A stretch of 64,000 nt of DNA from NCBI GenBank assembly GCA_019614645.1, contig JABWDB010000001.1, positions 15,851,501 to 15,915,500 on the forward strand, given 5' to 3'. A program made the position numbers and the translations under genes. Below the pieces are notes generated by a model that saw only the letters and a list, made by a program, of their open reading frames with translations, ran no database searches and was not told the origin of the DNA. Positions 24,421 to 35,722 of this stretch are shown piece by piece. Each line of letters begins with the position of its first letter. The stretch's first letter is position 1. Source of the DNA: Stratiolaelaps scimitus (Eukaryota; Arthropoda; Arachnida; Mesostigmata; Laelapidae).

Positions 24421-26088
24421 AGCTTACTAGATGCAGATGCCGGATCGAGACTGCCCATGTATAGAGTCCATTAATCTATGTTTACTGTTGTATATTAAAT
24501 AAAGGGAGGTAGGAGGGGTTTAATCCCCTGGATCACTGGACAGCCACGAATGTTTTCGACGAATCTATCAACAATCGATTTCTGACAGTGACATCCTAAC
24601 ATCTAGATATCAGTTTAAGTCTAATATTCTATTGTAGTACCCACATTTAGATTTGAGGGTTACATATTTTAATTGGATTTGCTCAATATTAAATTATATT
24701 TGGCAAAAATCGTTGAAACTTCGAGCTGGTTTTTAGAGTTGCCACGAAGGTACTTAGGAAGTTGTTAATTGTAAGGGATGAAGCGTGCGAAGCAATTAAA
24801 AATGAAAAGTTATTGGGCACATTTTTTATACATATGCATCTCTCTGCGAGCATCACCTTATTAAAGTTATATTAGTATTACTATTCTTATTATTGTCATG
24901 ATTGAAGTATTTCCAGAGTAGTATAAATGGTGTTGTCCAGTGTTGTAATCAGTGTTTAATTTTATTATTCAGACACACTCACAAGAACACTATTTTCGTA
25001 ACCTTCATCTGGCGAAGGCAACCTCACGCGATTTCGGTTAATCAATTTATTTATAACGTTGCTGTTTTAGAAATTGGGAGGCCATTGAATGAACGTCTCA
25101 GTGAAAGTATTCTATTTCTTATCCATAGAGACTTTGAAATTGCCTTTGGATGGATGAAATACCCTCACGATTGCTTCAGAGCTGGCTGACCGCCACAAGC
25201 TGGTTCGGCGACCCAAAGAAGCTAACGCAACCATCTACTGGATGCCCGGTTCCCATCTCACCACTCCCAAGCATACAAGTGCGCTTTTAGTAAGACAGCG
25301 GACGGGAGCGGCGTTGCTAAGTAAAGACCCCTAGTCAGTCTGTTCCGAGCCGTTCGGAGAGGAGGTGTGAGCAGCCCACAGGAAGTGAACTTAGATAGAT
25401 ACGCTCCCGAGGGACCCATTAAGAGTCTACCCATCTGCTTGTTACACAGCGACTGCAAAGGGCGGCCCTTCCCAATCTGTATCTAGCGACGTTGGCGCGA
25501 TATCAGGCACACGTTTACGCCGAACGTAATGCCGAATTACAATACTGCCGATAGTTACTAGGCATACATATTCACCCTTGACACTGGAAATTAATACGTT
25601 TCGGACATTTACTTTAATCGAATTATTAATTATTAATATTAATCAAAGATTATCAATGGTAATTTTAATGGTATAATTTATTTACACCTTTGTGAGATCA
25701 ATCTCTACATAATAAAACTTATTTAAAATATATATGGACATCATAAAGTTTTTGTATGAACTCACTAGTGTGTTAGTCGAGATATTTAAGCTGCACTGCT
25801 TTACGTGATATCGCTTGTAGGTCTTTTAGAATCGCTAACAACGACAGTCCTTTCCTCGGTCATCATGATCTCCAGGTAAGACGCAGAACACATCGTGAAA
25901 CTCGTGGACTGCGTATCGAATCACAACGTGGCAATTAATTCCGGCACTTGTTTCCATCAGACCGAACCTATGCCGGTCAAACTCAGTGTCAAGTAAGGGT
26001 CTGTCACTACCCACACACGACATATTTGTCTGTTCGCTCTCGACGAGAATGTGACATCGAGCCAGGTTGTAGTTGTCATGGTGAAAAG
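24421..26088. other. Mixed to AT-rich non-coding stretch
   Basis: The plus frame 24902-25189 has no recognisable motif and no first-position G bias. 25600-25740 is AT-rich. Nothing else was recognised. Confidence 0.55.
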
Positions 26089-26124
26089 TATAAAACGGAG
26101 CCCTCGTCTATCAGCTAGTGCGCA
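26089..26124 (+). promoter_or_regulatory. Possible TATA box with initiator at the edge of a GC-rich island
   Basis: TATAAAA at 26089-26095 is followed by two initiator-like sites, TATCAGC (A at 26113, 24 bases downstream) and GCATTT (A at 26124, 35 bases downstream). Neither is at the ideal 30-base spacing. Its position at the start of the largest GC-rich island (26.1-28.2 kb), on the same strand as the 27900 frame, is the only supporting context. Confidence 0.15.
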
Positions 26125-26487
26125 TTTCTCCTAGGGAGAAACTTGAGCGGAAAGGTGGGGTCAAACCTTCAAGGTCCTTAACATGCGTGCGATATTTATG
26201 TCGGACATCGAAGCAAACGAAGATCGACAAGATGCGACCTCGAGCAAGACGTAGAGATCGCCGAAGTCTACATGAGGACAGAATGAAGAGTGACAGAGAC
26301 CCCGATAAACGAGCCTCGTCGTTGTCGTCTGATCATTTTGCTTTTTCATCACCGACCCTTGGCTGCTGCCTTCCGTTGGATGCGCTGGCCCCGCTGACTA
26401 TTCGTGGCTTCTTAACCCTATCTTGATGATCCAAATCTAATCTTTTCCATATTTCATCTACGAACGAACGATGCGAAGGAACCTAAC

Positions 26488-26503
26488 GGGGGGGGGGGGG
26501 GGG
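26488..26503. repeat. G16 homopolymer
   Basis: Sixteen consecutive G on the plus strand. Confidence 0.9.
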
Positions 26504-27144
26504 TCTGCCGCGGTCTAAAGGCCTGCTGCCCCGAAATATCTGATCCATAGCATATTTCATCGTGCAGCGGATGAAGTAGGAGGTCGGTAGCGGCAGCGGT
26601 GCCGCGAGGCCTTGGGGCTCCGCCGTCCGTCTCGTCGGCCTTTTGCGGCAGTCGACGCCTGCGCCGCCTTGCTTCGGTCCGGTCGTCTGTGCAGCTGTGT
26701 GTATGTCGGACGCGTATGTATCCTTCACTTCGTGTGGCACACGGTCACATACAGCTAGCAGGGGTCCTAGGCTCATTCCCCTCCTACCCCTGCCTCCCCT
26801 CGCCGCTCCTCGTCGAGGTCTGACCGTATCTCCCATCTCAGAGACCTCTACACACGAGGACACACATGGTGTCGTCCTCCTCCTTCTCCGTCGTACTCCT
26901 TCGTCGTTCTCATCGTTGATTTCCTTATTCCGCTCGCTGGTTTCTCCCTAGCGCCTTCGTTGGCCCCCGGCCCCCGTCCGGGGAAACCTCGTCCGTTTCT
27001 CTGTCCCTCATCCCAAACCATTCTCCGTCCCTTACCCCCAAAAAAATCCCGCCAAAACCTCTTCCTAGCCTTCGCTTGCTCGCTCCTCCCACCGCTCCTG
27101 AGAAGCGGCTGGCCCCGCCACTCCCAGCGACCCCCAAAGTACGG

Positions 27145-27163
27145 ACGAGCGAGCGAGCGAGCG
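27145..27163. repeat. (GAGC)n microsatellite
   Basis: Four to five tetranucleotide units. Confidence 0.85.
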
Positions 27164-27426
27164 GACTGGCAGACGACCACTGCCGCATCTTTCGCCGCCG
27201 CGCAAGCGGCAGCTACTTCTTCTACTGCTGGCCGACGCGAGCGAGGAGCGAACGCGCCCAGAGGATAGTCGTCCGTCGGCCGTTTTCCTCCTCCTCGGCC
27301 TTTGCTAGGGTCCCCTGCGCTCCGAGTTTGCCACTACTGCTTCCTCTGTCGTCTCTGCCGATGGTCTTCAACTAGACGACGACAACGACGCCAACGAAGA
27401 GGACGACGCCATCCAACAGCAGTGGC

Positions 27427-27446
27427 TGCAGCAGCAGCAGCAGCAG
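27427..27446. repeat. (CAG)n microsatellite
   Basis: About six CAG/GCA units, not inside any supported coding frame. Confidence 0.85.
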
Positions 27447-27899
27447 TGTTAGCAGCGGAAGGCAGAAGGGTAGAAAGGAGAGAGCGTGCAAGACAGAGTC
27501 ACGCTTGAGTTCCACTGTGACATATCCCATCATAATATCGTTCACCGCTGACGACAAAAAGGGCGGCGAGCCGTGCGGGCCTCACGGACGGAAAGCAGTG
27601 GAAGAGGAACGGCACCAAGCGAAGCTCCTCCGGGAGAATACTGATTTGACGCCACGGCGGCGGCCGTGCCGGCGCCACAAGGGCCAGCAGTAGGATAAAT
27701 GGGGGCAGAGCGACGGACGAGGACCATGCCGGGTGTTCGGGTGGCCGTGCCGAAAATCGCAAACATTCCTAAACTGCGTGAGCCACCGCGACAGGGAGAA
27801 AGGGAGGGAGAGGGGACGCGCAAACGCGAAGAAACGATTTAGGACGAGAACGAATAGCATATGCATATAATAGGCGATGAACACTAAACTGATAAATAA

Positions 27900-28202
27900 T
27901 CACGCATCAAATCGGAACGACCATACGAAATTGACGATGAGGTGAGTTTTAGTGATGGTTGCGAGGCAGCACCTGCAGCGTCCCGTTCAGAATTTGTGTT
28001 CTGTTACCCATCGGGAGACAGTGATGAAGATGGAGAGGTGTGTCGTTGCGTATTGTATTGCGAGTGGCACATTGCTATCAAGGACGATCGTGGTCACAGC
28101 GCAATCGAACTCACATGGCATCCGTTCGAAGAGCAATACGTTGCCACTCTGTTAGTTCGGCTGATGGTTGACTCGCCTGTAAGAACGCCCAGGGAAAAGT
28201 AA
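27900..28202 (+). CDS. Unassigned frame with strong coding-type codon bias
   Basis: A 100-codon frame, open from the stop at 27897, reads SERPYEIDDEVSFSD, then an acidic PSGDSDEDGEV, a cysteine-rich CRCVLYCEWHIAI and TWHPFEEQYVATLLV, and ends in TPREK before TAA. About 40 of 100 codons begin with G, against roughly a quarter with G second or third; this is the strongest first-position G bias I counted in the window. There is no in-frame ATG near its start, so it would be an exon with an upstream partner, perhaps from the adjoining GC-rich island. I see no good acceptor: the bases before it are AT-rich. The sequence GAG|GTGAGT inside the frame (27941/27942) is itself a donor consensus, which argues against translation through it. 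A decayed element fragment is an alternative. No family was recognised. Confidence 0.3.
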   Translation, partial: SRIKSERPYEIDDEVSFSDGCEAAPAASRSEFVFCYPSGDSDEDGEVCRCVLYCEWHIAIKDDRGHSAIELTWHPFEEQYVATLLVRLMVDSPVRTPREK

Positions 28203-28664
28203 TGAGCATTGACCTGGTTAACATTTAGATTTATCTATAGATATTGTCTTAGCTCACCAGCTGACAACAAGTTGCGTTTCGATCAGAGTCTTATTCAATT
28301 GCAAAATAGTAGGTATCCATCTCAGCTATCTCTATCCCTTTTGTGAAGTCTGGCCAACGAGATCGCTTGCGTTCCATCCAACGAGATCGCTTGCGTTCCA
28401 GCCGAGACTAGAGTGAGTACAGGTTAGCGGTCTCGGTATCGCATTTAAAATTCAAAATACCATACTTGGTCTACTGATGGAACTGCAGCATAGTTAACGC
28501 TTAAGTTCCCGTTAAAAAAATGGTTACAGAGAGTCACAATGTACAATTAGAACATCGCTGAGTGAAATATATGTATCATTCCATAAACACTGAAAATATC
28601 ACAGTATACGATAAATATTTGGGCATATTACTGTATCCACAAGCATTGCCAACAACTGAGAAGC
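28203..28664. other. Non-coding stretch with a 24-bp duplication
   Basis: No frame of note; holds the tandem repeat at 28354-28401. Confidence 0.6.
28354..28401. repeat. Near-perfect 24-bp tandem duplication
   Basis: Units 28354-28377 and 28378-28401 start CCAACGAGATCGCTTGCG and differ only in the last base. Near-identity implies a recent event. Confidence 0.9.
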
Positions 28665-28907
28665 TCAACAGATGACATTCCCATTACGAGAGCAGCAGGG
28701 GGTCTTCTTAAATACGGCTCGCAACGCATCGTTTTCGACTATCTGAGCTTTGCGTGTTAGCTTCAGGCAGCCACCAGCCCAAACAGGAAGTACACAGCAT
28801 AACACCGGCAGTAATAGGGCCTTGCAGAAATAGAATTCAACATCAAAACTTCGAAACTTTTTAGAAAACAACACATCGAATCTAGCCTGACGCACAAGTG
28901 CGCTCAT
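28665..28907 (-). mobile_element. LINE fragment: region after the reverse transcriptase core
   Basis: The minus-strand frame contains FYFCKALLLPVLCCVLPVWAG followed by LTRKAQIVENDALRAVF. This matches the conserved thumb/C-terminal block of Jockey/CR1/RTE-type LINEs (YKALLxPxLxYGxPVWG ... KLQxxQNxALRxI). The segment is about 80 codons of an element several kilobases long. The frame stops at 28665 and no further similarity was seen on either side. It is a dead fragment. The exact clade is not determined, and I cannot tell whether it comes from the same family as the other LINE pieces because they cover different domains. Confidence 0.55.
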
Positions 28908-31900
28908 AAAAATATGTATTTATCATGTTTGATATATTCTAAATGCGTTTTATTACGATTGACCTAACAAAGGTGTAAATTGATTATATATTAAAGATAT
29001 TAGATTATATAACCACACTTATGGATGGGAAGTTAACACCGGTCAGCGTCTACGACTCTGCAGCAGCACAATAAACCGTAGTTCCAAAATATGTTTCATG
29101 TATATGTCAATGTGGCCATGCCTCGTGTTGCATGCCCGATACTTCCATGACCTCCTCCCGGGTCGTTGCACTAACAGCAAGTGACTCATGGTTACAGTCT
29201 CTAGATTTTTATTGACCATTGTGCAAGTTCACATACATATGTATATCTGTATTGTATAATATTACAGATTCATACCCTAAATTGGTGGAAGTTGTTCTAA
29301 ATTGCATCGCACATCGTTAATCACCACGTGCTCGCCAATATTGAGTTTCGGGGCCATTACGTATTCCATACAATGGGGTCACTAATTAAGAAGTAATATG
29401 TATAGAAGCTATGCGCGTAGTTTCTCTCGTTCCCGAGCTGACCGGCGACCAACCACACGCGGATATTCTTGCTGAACAAATCGATAGCTCGATCGCCATT
29501 CCGGCTGTCATAAACTGCCAGCCGACGTTCGCTTTCAATTTCGTAGTAGTGTAGTCCGCTTCCGGCTTCTCATCTTGCGTTTCGCCCCGACCAGAGCAGG
29601 CGTATGACCTTCAGCTTGTGCGAATTGTGCTCTCAACGGCCCAGTTAATCAGTGGAAGCCAGTGGAGAGCAAAACAGGAACAGCGACAAAAGCCGGTTGA
29701 GCACATAAACTAAACGGGCCGCACCTTTGTTCCTTTGGTACGCTTCGCTGTTTATACGAAACGGGAGCAGTCGCGATCCGGGTCGCGCGCTTGAGGTGGG
29801 CGACTCCCAATGTGGAAATAAAGTAGTTGAGAACAGCAGCAGCAGCGGCGGTGGCAAGCCAAGGGCCAAATGGACTTAGTTAAATCTCATAATATACCGG
29901 GCTTTTAGTCTGGGCGCTGCCCGTCGTCTGGTGGCCCTTTCGCGTGTATTGAAAGGCGCCCGTGTTCGAGCGGGTGCACCCGCTATATTTTATGTCTCCA
30001 TTTTCCGCAGTGCTAGAACGCATTTGCACTCTCTCTCTTTCTCTCTATCCCTTAACAATCGCTCGCCGTTCGCTCGGCGGACGTAAAAGACAGCTGAAGT
30101 TCCTTTGATACGCATACAGTATTTGTGCATGCTCGAAAATGGGAAGACACATTCGGACGTGAGTATGATAGGATGATTCGAATGCACGGAACAACATATT
30201 CATGTGAACGCATTTTGCTTGCTAGAAGAAATAGTCTTACTGATATGGACCAATTTTATTTTTATTTATTCTTTATTTTATCGAGAACTAATGCGTATTG
30301 TATTGCAGTTCCGAAAATAAACTTGATTTTTGAAACTTTGAATGGATAATAACATCGAACGCCGGATCACGTGATGTAAATGAAAATTCGGGATTTATTC
30401 CTACGAAAAGTCTCGCTTGAATCTGTCGTATAGCATGGCCATCATCATTCCCACTGCGAGAGGGGCAAACGATCGCTGCAGAATGATAGACAATGTGAAC
30501 ACAACAAGTTGGGGCCATCAGTTGGTGAGCGCGGCTAATTGTTTTGACCGCTCGTTATTGGATAATTGGACTAATATTGTACCAAGTAAAACAATGGAAC
30601 ATGTGAAGTGTAATCATGTTACATATGTGTAGTGCATCGTGAGATATTTCCAATATACAACATGTGTACTTCTAGGTTTGCCTAAAAAAAGCGTGTTTGA
30701 GCGTGACATAGCGTGATCTAACGATTTCCTAGATTTCTATATAGTGCGCGATATTCCTATATTGGCTTACGACTTACATATAATGTATCAGGTATTGTAA
30801 CTCATAACGCAATCATGGACAGCAAGGCTGTATAGAGAGAGGGCTGGACAAAAGTAGGCTTACAGTTGAATTAGACTTAAATGCTCCCCCCCCCACCACC
30901 ACTGCCACCCATGCATATTAGTGTTTAAAGCACTTTATCTCATATTTGCCTTTGTTTGTTGTGTCAAATATAGCTTATTGTATTTGCCGGTTTTACAAAT
31001 AGCTGCACCTCTCGATTGAATATCGGTAGCATTTTATGAGGATCGAAAGTAGCCATGATTGTACATCGCTGAATTGATGACCCATTTAGAAAATAAGAGC
31101 GTTGCAACATATGATGCGTGTGAAGTACATTGCACCCAATGACGTGGACTGATGGAGGCTTAGCTCAGATATCATATGCTACCCATAGTGACGGGAGAAC
31201 TGAAGAGACCTGCTCAGGAAGTGCCCAAGAATCAGAAACGAAGATTCTCAACGAGTTTCCAACTCATTACCGAAGTTCACTTATGACTCATTTTGCGAGA
31301 ACAAGGGATGCAATGAGGCGCAACGAATTGTCAAGTTTCAGCGCATCTATGGATTGGGAACAGACACTTTGTACCACGGATATGGGATATAATTACCTTC
31401 ATAATGCCTACTCGGCTACCTAAAAGGCATTGTATAAGTATATTATAGTAGAAAAATAGAATTTTTCTGAATTTAGCTGCTTCCAGCAGATCAAGTATAA
31501 GTTTGGCTTTAGAAAATACGAAGTCAAAGTAGACTTAAAGGTTGAATTTCTACTATGTTGAACAACTGATCCAAGAAGTTACTCCTAGTTCCTAGACGAG
31601 ATTTTCTGGCATTTTCCTAGACGAGATACCAGTGCAAATTTGTCGAGATGTTAACCAAGTTATCTTCAAGGTTGGTAGTAAAAAAATTTTTTGAAATGTT
31701 TAAATGTTTTGATTTTCAGATCCAGAACAGCTCTGTTATTTCCCACACCCATAACTAAGAGCTATTGAGCTAGGCTTACCGATCGGATCTATGATCACCT
31801 GTTTATTAGAGGTGAAATTCAATGTTCAAGTTGAATTCGATTTCGTTTCAAAGGACGTGAATGAGGTTAACAGCGAACCTAGCTATTCAGCTTTTCCTTC

Positions 31901-32560
31901 TATACTAAACATATAACCTCAGCAAATAGAATATAATAGGTAATAATAGTAATAGGCAATAGCCTTGACCCGTTTTATATTTTGCGCGAGCAACGTTAGC
32001 GTAAAAGTGCTTCGAACAAATACACTCCATGTATGTATATATACATATATTTGTACATTATAGTGCACACAGCCAGCAAGTATTCACACTTTCATGGGGA
32101 TTGGAATGTCTCTGGTGGTGTCCGTGCGTTCGAAGAAAAGTTCCTCCTCAAAAAAAAATGTTATTACCTGTTGTCAATAATGCTAAAATAAAATTGCTAA
32201 AATTGCTAAAATAAACGTACGAATGGTTTCTTTACGATCCTCGCGAGAGAACATCTACTTTGGTAGTCTGAATTTTGTTTGTACTAATGAGCGCCGCAAA
32301 TGGCTATGAACTTTGTTCTAAATTCAAGCTCATTACTTTAGAAAAAACGTAGATTGCTCTATTTGTTAATTGAAAACTGTCATTCCGCGGTACAACACTG
32401 TGATGAGTATAACTAGCTTTTGAGGTATCAGATACTAGTTCTCAAGTGAAAGCTAGAGTAATACATCACACATTGAAATTTTGCCTTGCAATGATTGCAA
32501 ACCCCAATGGTTAAAAGGGGGAGAGGCAGTAAGGTGTCCCTATTGTTGGACGTGGTGCTC
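28908..32560. other. Non-coding stretch, nothing recognised
   Basis: 29410-30100 is GC-richer with CAG and CT runs (about 29836-29850 and 30030-30048). The plus frame 31130-31423 (97 codons) reads plausibly but has no codon-position bias. A 14-base direct repeat TTCCTAGACGAGAT occurs at 31589-31602 and 31614-31627. A C run lies at about 30886-30894. Confidence 0.5.
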
Positions 32561-35065
32561 TTCCGGAATACCAGCCGTCGAATCAGAGATTGTTCTATCC
32601 GCTGCCCTGTCTCACTGTAATCAATTCCGGGATGGATCAGACGGCCGCGTTGCATAGAACCGGACCCATCACTAAGTAGCCTTACGTACGTGTTGTCTTT
32701 TTTCCTTCTCTTCTCTAAATGAGCGGGTCATCTTTCAGTGAGTCGGGCGATTGGGGCTCGTTGGGGCCTAGAGAATGGGAAAAGAAGGGTCAAGATAGAC
32801 GAGACGCTACACTCGCACACACACTATACCACGCCATAGGCCGTAACCTATCCGTACTGGCTCGGCAAGGGCCTTGCAGTGCCGGTCCACCAAGCGGAGC
32901 CGGCAGACCGGCTCATGCTGGACCCCTGCATCAGCATCGGGGTAGGAATCCAGCGAGAGAGCAAGAGAGCGAGCGCAAATCAAGGCCAAGTCGTCGTGTG
33001 CTCTCAGGGGTAGCGAAGAAGACAAGAATGTTCCCCGGCCCGCTATGCTCCGCATCTACGCGCACCCCACTGCGCGACCTAGCCTCGCCTCGTCCGGGCG
33101 TCGTGCCGTCAGGCTGACTCGGATGGATCGACGAGTCGGAGGGGGTCGTTCCAGGCTCGGAGTAGCGGCTGGTAGCAGCTATGGGCAGTGGCTGGAGCAG
33201 GCAAAAGCTGCCATTGATTCAATCTCATTAAGGCGGTGCTGCGGCAGCGGCTGCTGCTGCTCGGCAGCCCGCAACGATCCGGACGCGCAGTAAAGCCATC
33301 TCATTATGTTCCCCATCACCCCCGGGCCACCGGCCAAGCAACCCCATTCGCCTTGCTAGTCTTTGACGTCGCTCGCTCGTGCCTGACAGGCGTAACTCTG
33401 AGATGGGTGTCCAGCCGGCCGACCCTAGTCCTGTTTTACACGTGAACACAACACGCGACTTCTCGTTCCATGGGGAAGATCGCCGTTTGTGAATCGGTGC
33501 CACTGTCGACTTTCTCGAGTCCGGAAGGATGACAATGCAATGCTGGGTCGGACTGATCGGATTATTCAGACAGAGACAGCCGGTGGAGCTGACCCCCACT
33601 GCTATAGGAATACGATTTCAACCGCTTACAGATCGCTGCTCCCTTCCATTCGACATATCTGCATTCAGCATAGAAGGAGCACACATACACTTGCAGGTAC
33701 ATGCACCTACATGTACGACTCTAATATAACTTCACTATCTGGGGCACTCTTCTCGCTTCTCGGTTAGCTACATATATCCATTTTGTGTTTATTTCGTAAT
33801 ACAAATGGCAACAAAATTGTATTCTTCTACGCAATACTTGCACTTGCCGAACAACACAATGGTACACTACAGATCAGTAAGAGAACATTGGGTGAGCCTG
33901 CCTGTTGAAATGTGTACGGGTTGCACCACATTAAATTTGAGTAAGGCATTTTAATAGAATGTTATACTCTCTATTCCATATCCTATTAGTGCGATTTCAG
34001 TGGACCAGTGATTGTGCAAAACATTATCAAGCACTGAGTGAATCTTGGTATATTACGAAGTAAGGCATCTTGTCAAAAAATGTCAGCCGGACCAAAGTTA
34101 ACCGTTTATCGTACCTATCCAGACAGTTGAACGAAGATGAAGACCTCGATGCTATCAGTGCATTAGAATGGTAAATATCAGTTCAATAATAGTTTTTTAG
34201 TCGAGCTTCTTGCTCCACACCCATTATGAAGACACTATGGTACAAAAATGTATCCTCCGTCGAAACGGCGAAGACATCCGAAAGCTCACAGAATAGTATC
34301 TATGTGATAACATTGTATTTGGTAGATGACTTCGTCTATTTCTATCGGAACAAGACAAAGCGTTAGTCTAAAGGAACGGCAAGTTGCGATCTCCCTCCTC
34401 TCTTTCCGCCAGCTAACAGTGCCAAACTCATACAACTTCAGGTTGTGGTGCAGCTAGTGTTATACATTGCTTGACGTTTTAAGCTAGCAACATCAGCGGC
34501 AGAAGGGAGCCAGTAAACAAACTCCCGTTACAGTATACGCTCGGCAAACGGCCTTGCTTTGGTGCCGATTTTAAAATCTGCAATCATGATGAGATGTTAT
34601 GCTTTCTCACTGAGACAAATCGAACATCGATACCTGCTGCAATCAGCCATCCAACGCACAAGTTACTACCATCGGCACCTCCGGTTGTTACCGGACAACC
34701 TATGGCCAAAGACGACAACGTCTGTGCGTAAAGGAGTTGGCTGTCCTTTGTCATTTGCCCTTGCCACGTCCGTCACCCAACCACTTGGGTTTGTCATCAA
34801 ACCTAACCTAAACTAGGTCTCGTTCACACCTCCACATTATCCTCCGTCGACCTTTGTCGTGCGTTTGCATCCCAGCAAGCGAATCTCCTTTATCCTTCTC
34901 TGTCTCTCAACGTCGTCAGATCTTCCCGTGTCCCATTTGCGGCCATTCCTCATTCAACGGAAGCCAACCACTCCATCACTTCTTCCGTCGACATCTTCTT
35001 TGCTCTTCGTAGTATTTCTCATCCAGCCGGACAATGAGGTTTCGAGGGGATATCTTCTCTCTCGA
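32561..35065. other. GC-rich then mixed non-coding stretch
   Basis: 32700-33600 is GC-rich with overlapping frames on both strands (132-codon plus frame 32719-33117; 123-codon minus frame 33228-33599), low in recognisable motifs. 33770-34550 has no frame of 60 codons. 34559-35116 (plus) is pyrimidine-rich, which keeps frames open by composition. Confidence 0.45.
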
Positions 35066-35066
35066 C

Positions 35067-35114
<48 letters not shown>
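35066..35114. repeat. C12 followed by (TC)n, ending in AG
   Basis: Twelve C, then about 18 TC units, directly followed by AGGTCAG. It is a microsatellite that also has the exact form of a polypyrimidine tract plus 3' splice site. Confidence 0.85.
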
Positions 35115-35115
<1 letters not shown>

Positions 35116-35634
35116 GGTCAGCAGTTAGTTACCTCCCTCGAGTCGGCTTCGTCACAGCCACGGATACTGGGCAACACGGTTCCTTTCCATTTATAATAGT
35201 TCTGGCCGCTTTCTCCCTTCGGCATTTTCATCTCTTTCTCATTCGTGCTGTGTCACTCTTGATGTATATATCATTTCAACCATATCTCATCCCTTTGCGA
35301 GTCCTTGTCGACCACTTTCTTTCCTATCTGTAAAATTGGAAGAAAGTTTATTCCAGATGTCGTTGTCAGTGCTGGGGAGGCTTCTCCATAGGTCGGTTAT
35401 CGGTTTTTCTATACCTGTATCGATTCGTATTGTGAATGAAGATGCGTGGCGTAACAATCAAGTGTCTACTCATGAAAGGTGGTTTCGACGAGTTTTGACG
35501 ATATATGTATATTATTAATATCATATGATACATTCGAAACGGATGAAAACAAACTCAAATATTTGATAATACCACTGTGAAATATTCAGGTTTTTCTTTG
35601 ACCTTGGCGGTGTTGTTACTTGGGCCATGGTTCG

Positions 35635-35722
35635 AAAACCAAACCATTTGTACCGTGCAGGATTCGAACCCGAGACCCTAGGTTCCGAGTCTCCGCCGTT
35701 ACCCCTATGCCACACCGTTTGA
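35635..35722 (-). mobile_element. tRNA-like SINE head or tRNA pseudogene (second type)
   Basis: Read on the minus strand, box A TGGCATAGGGG (35712-35702) and box B GGGTTCGAATCC (35671-35660) are spaced as in a tRNA, and the T arm pairs four of five bases around TTCGAAT. The acceptor strands do not pair, and the anticodon arm pairs (GAGAC/GTCTC) across a 12-base loop instead of 7. It is therefore not a functional tRNA. The sequence between the boxes differs from the SINE at 9139 and 52219, so this is a different family or a tRNA pseudogene. A second GGTTTTCGAACC-like stretch follows at about 35640-35630. Confidence 0.5.

Larger units (their letters stand above)
26125..27899. other. Largest GC-rich island, triplet- and tetranucleotide-repeat rich
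   Basis: CpG-rich DNA with a G16 run (26488-26503), a (GAGC)n run (27145-27163) and a CAG run (27427-27446), and with pyrimidine-rich tracts on the plus strand. Frames overlap on both strands with low-complexity arginine/proline/serine products (for example 26483-26863 minus, 26848-27180 minus, 26960-27268 plus). A consensus 5' splice site, ATGAG|GTGAGT, lies just past its edge (27941/27942). Candidate promoter or 5' leader. Confidence 0.4.

Noticed and set aside
31130..31423. 97-codon plus frame that reads like protein
   Set aside because: Hand count shows nearly equal G at all codon positions; no ATG at its start and no motif.
35635..35722. Functional tRNA gene on the minus strand
   Set aside because: Acceptor strands do not pair and the anticodon loop would be 12 bases.
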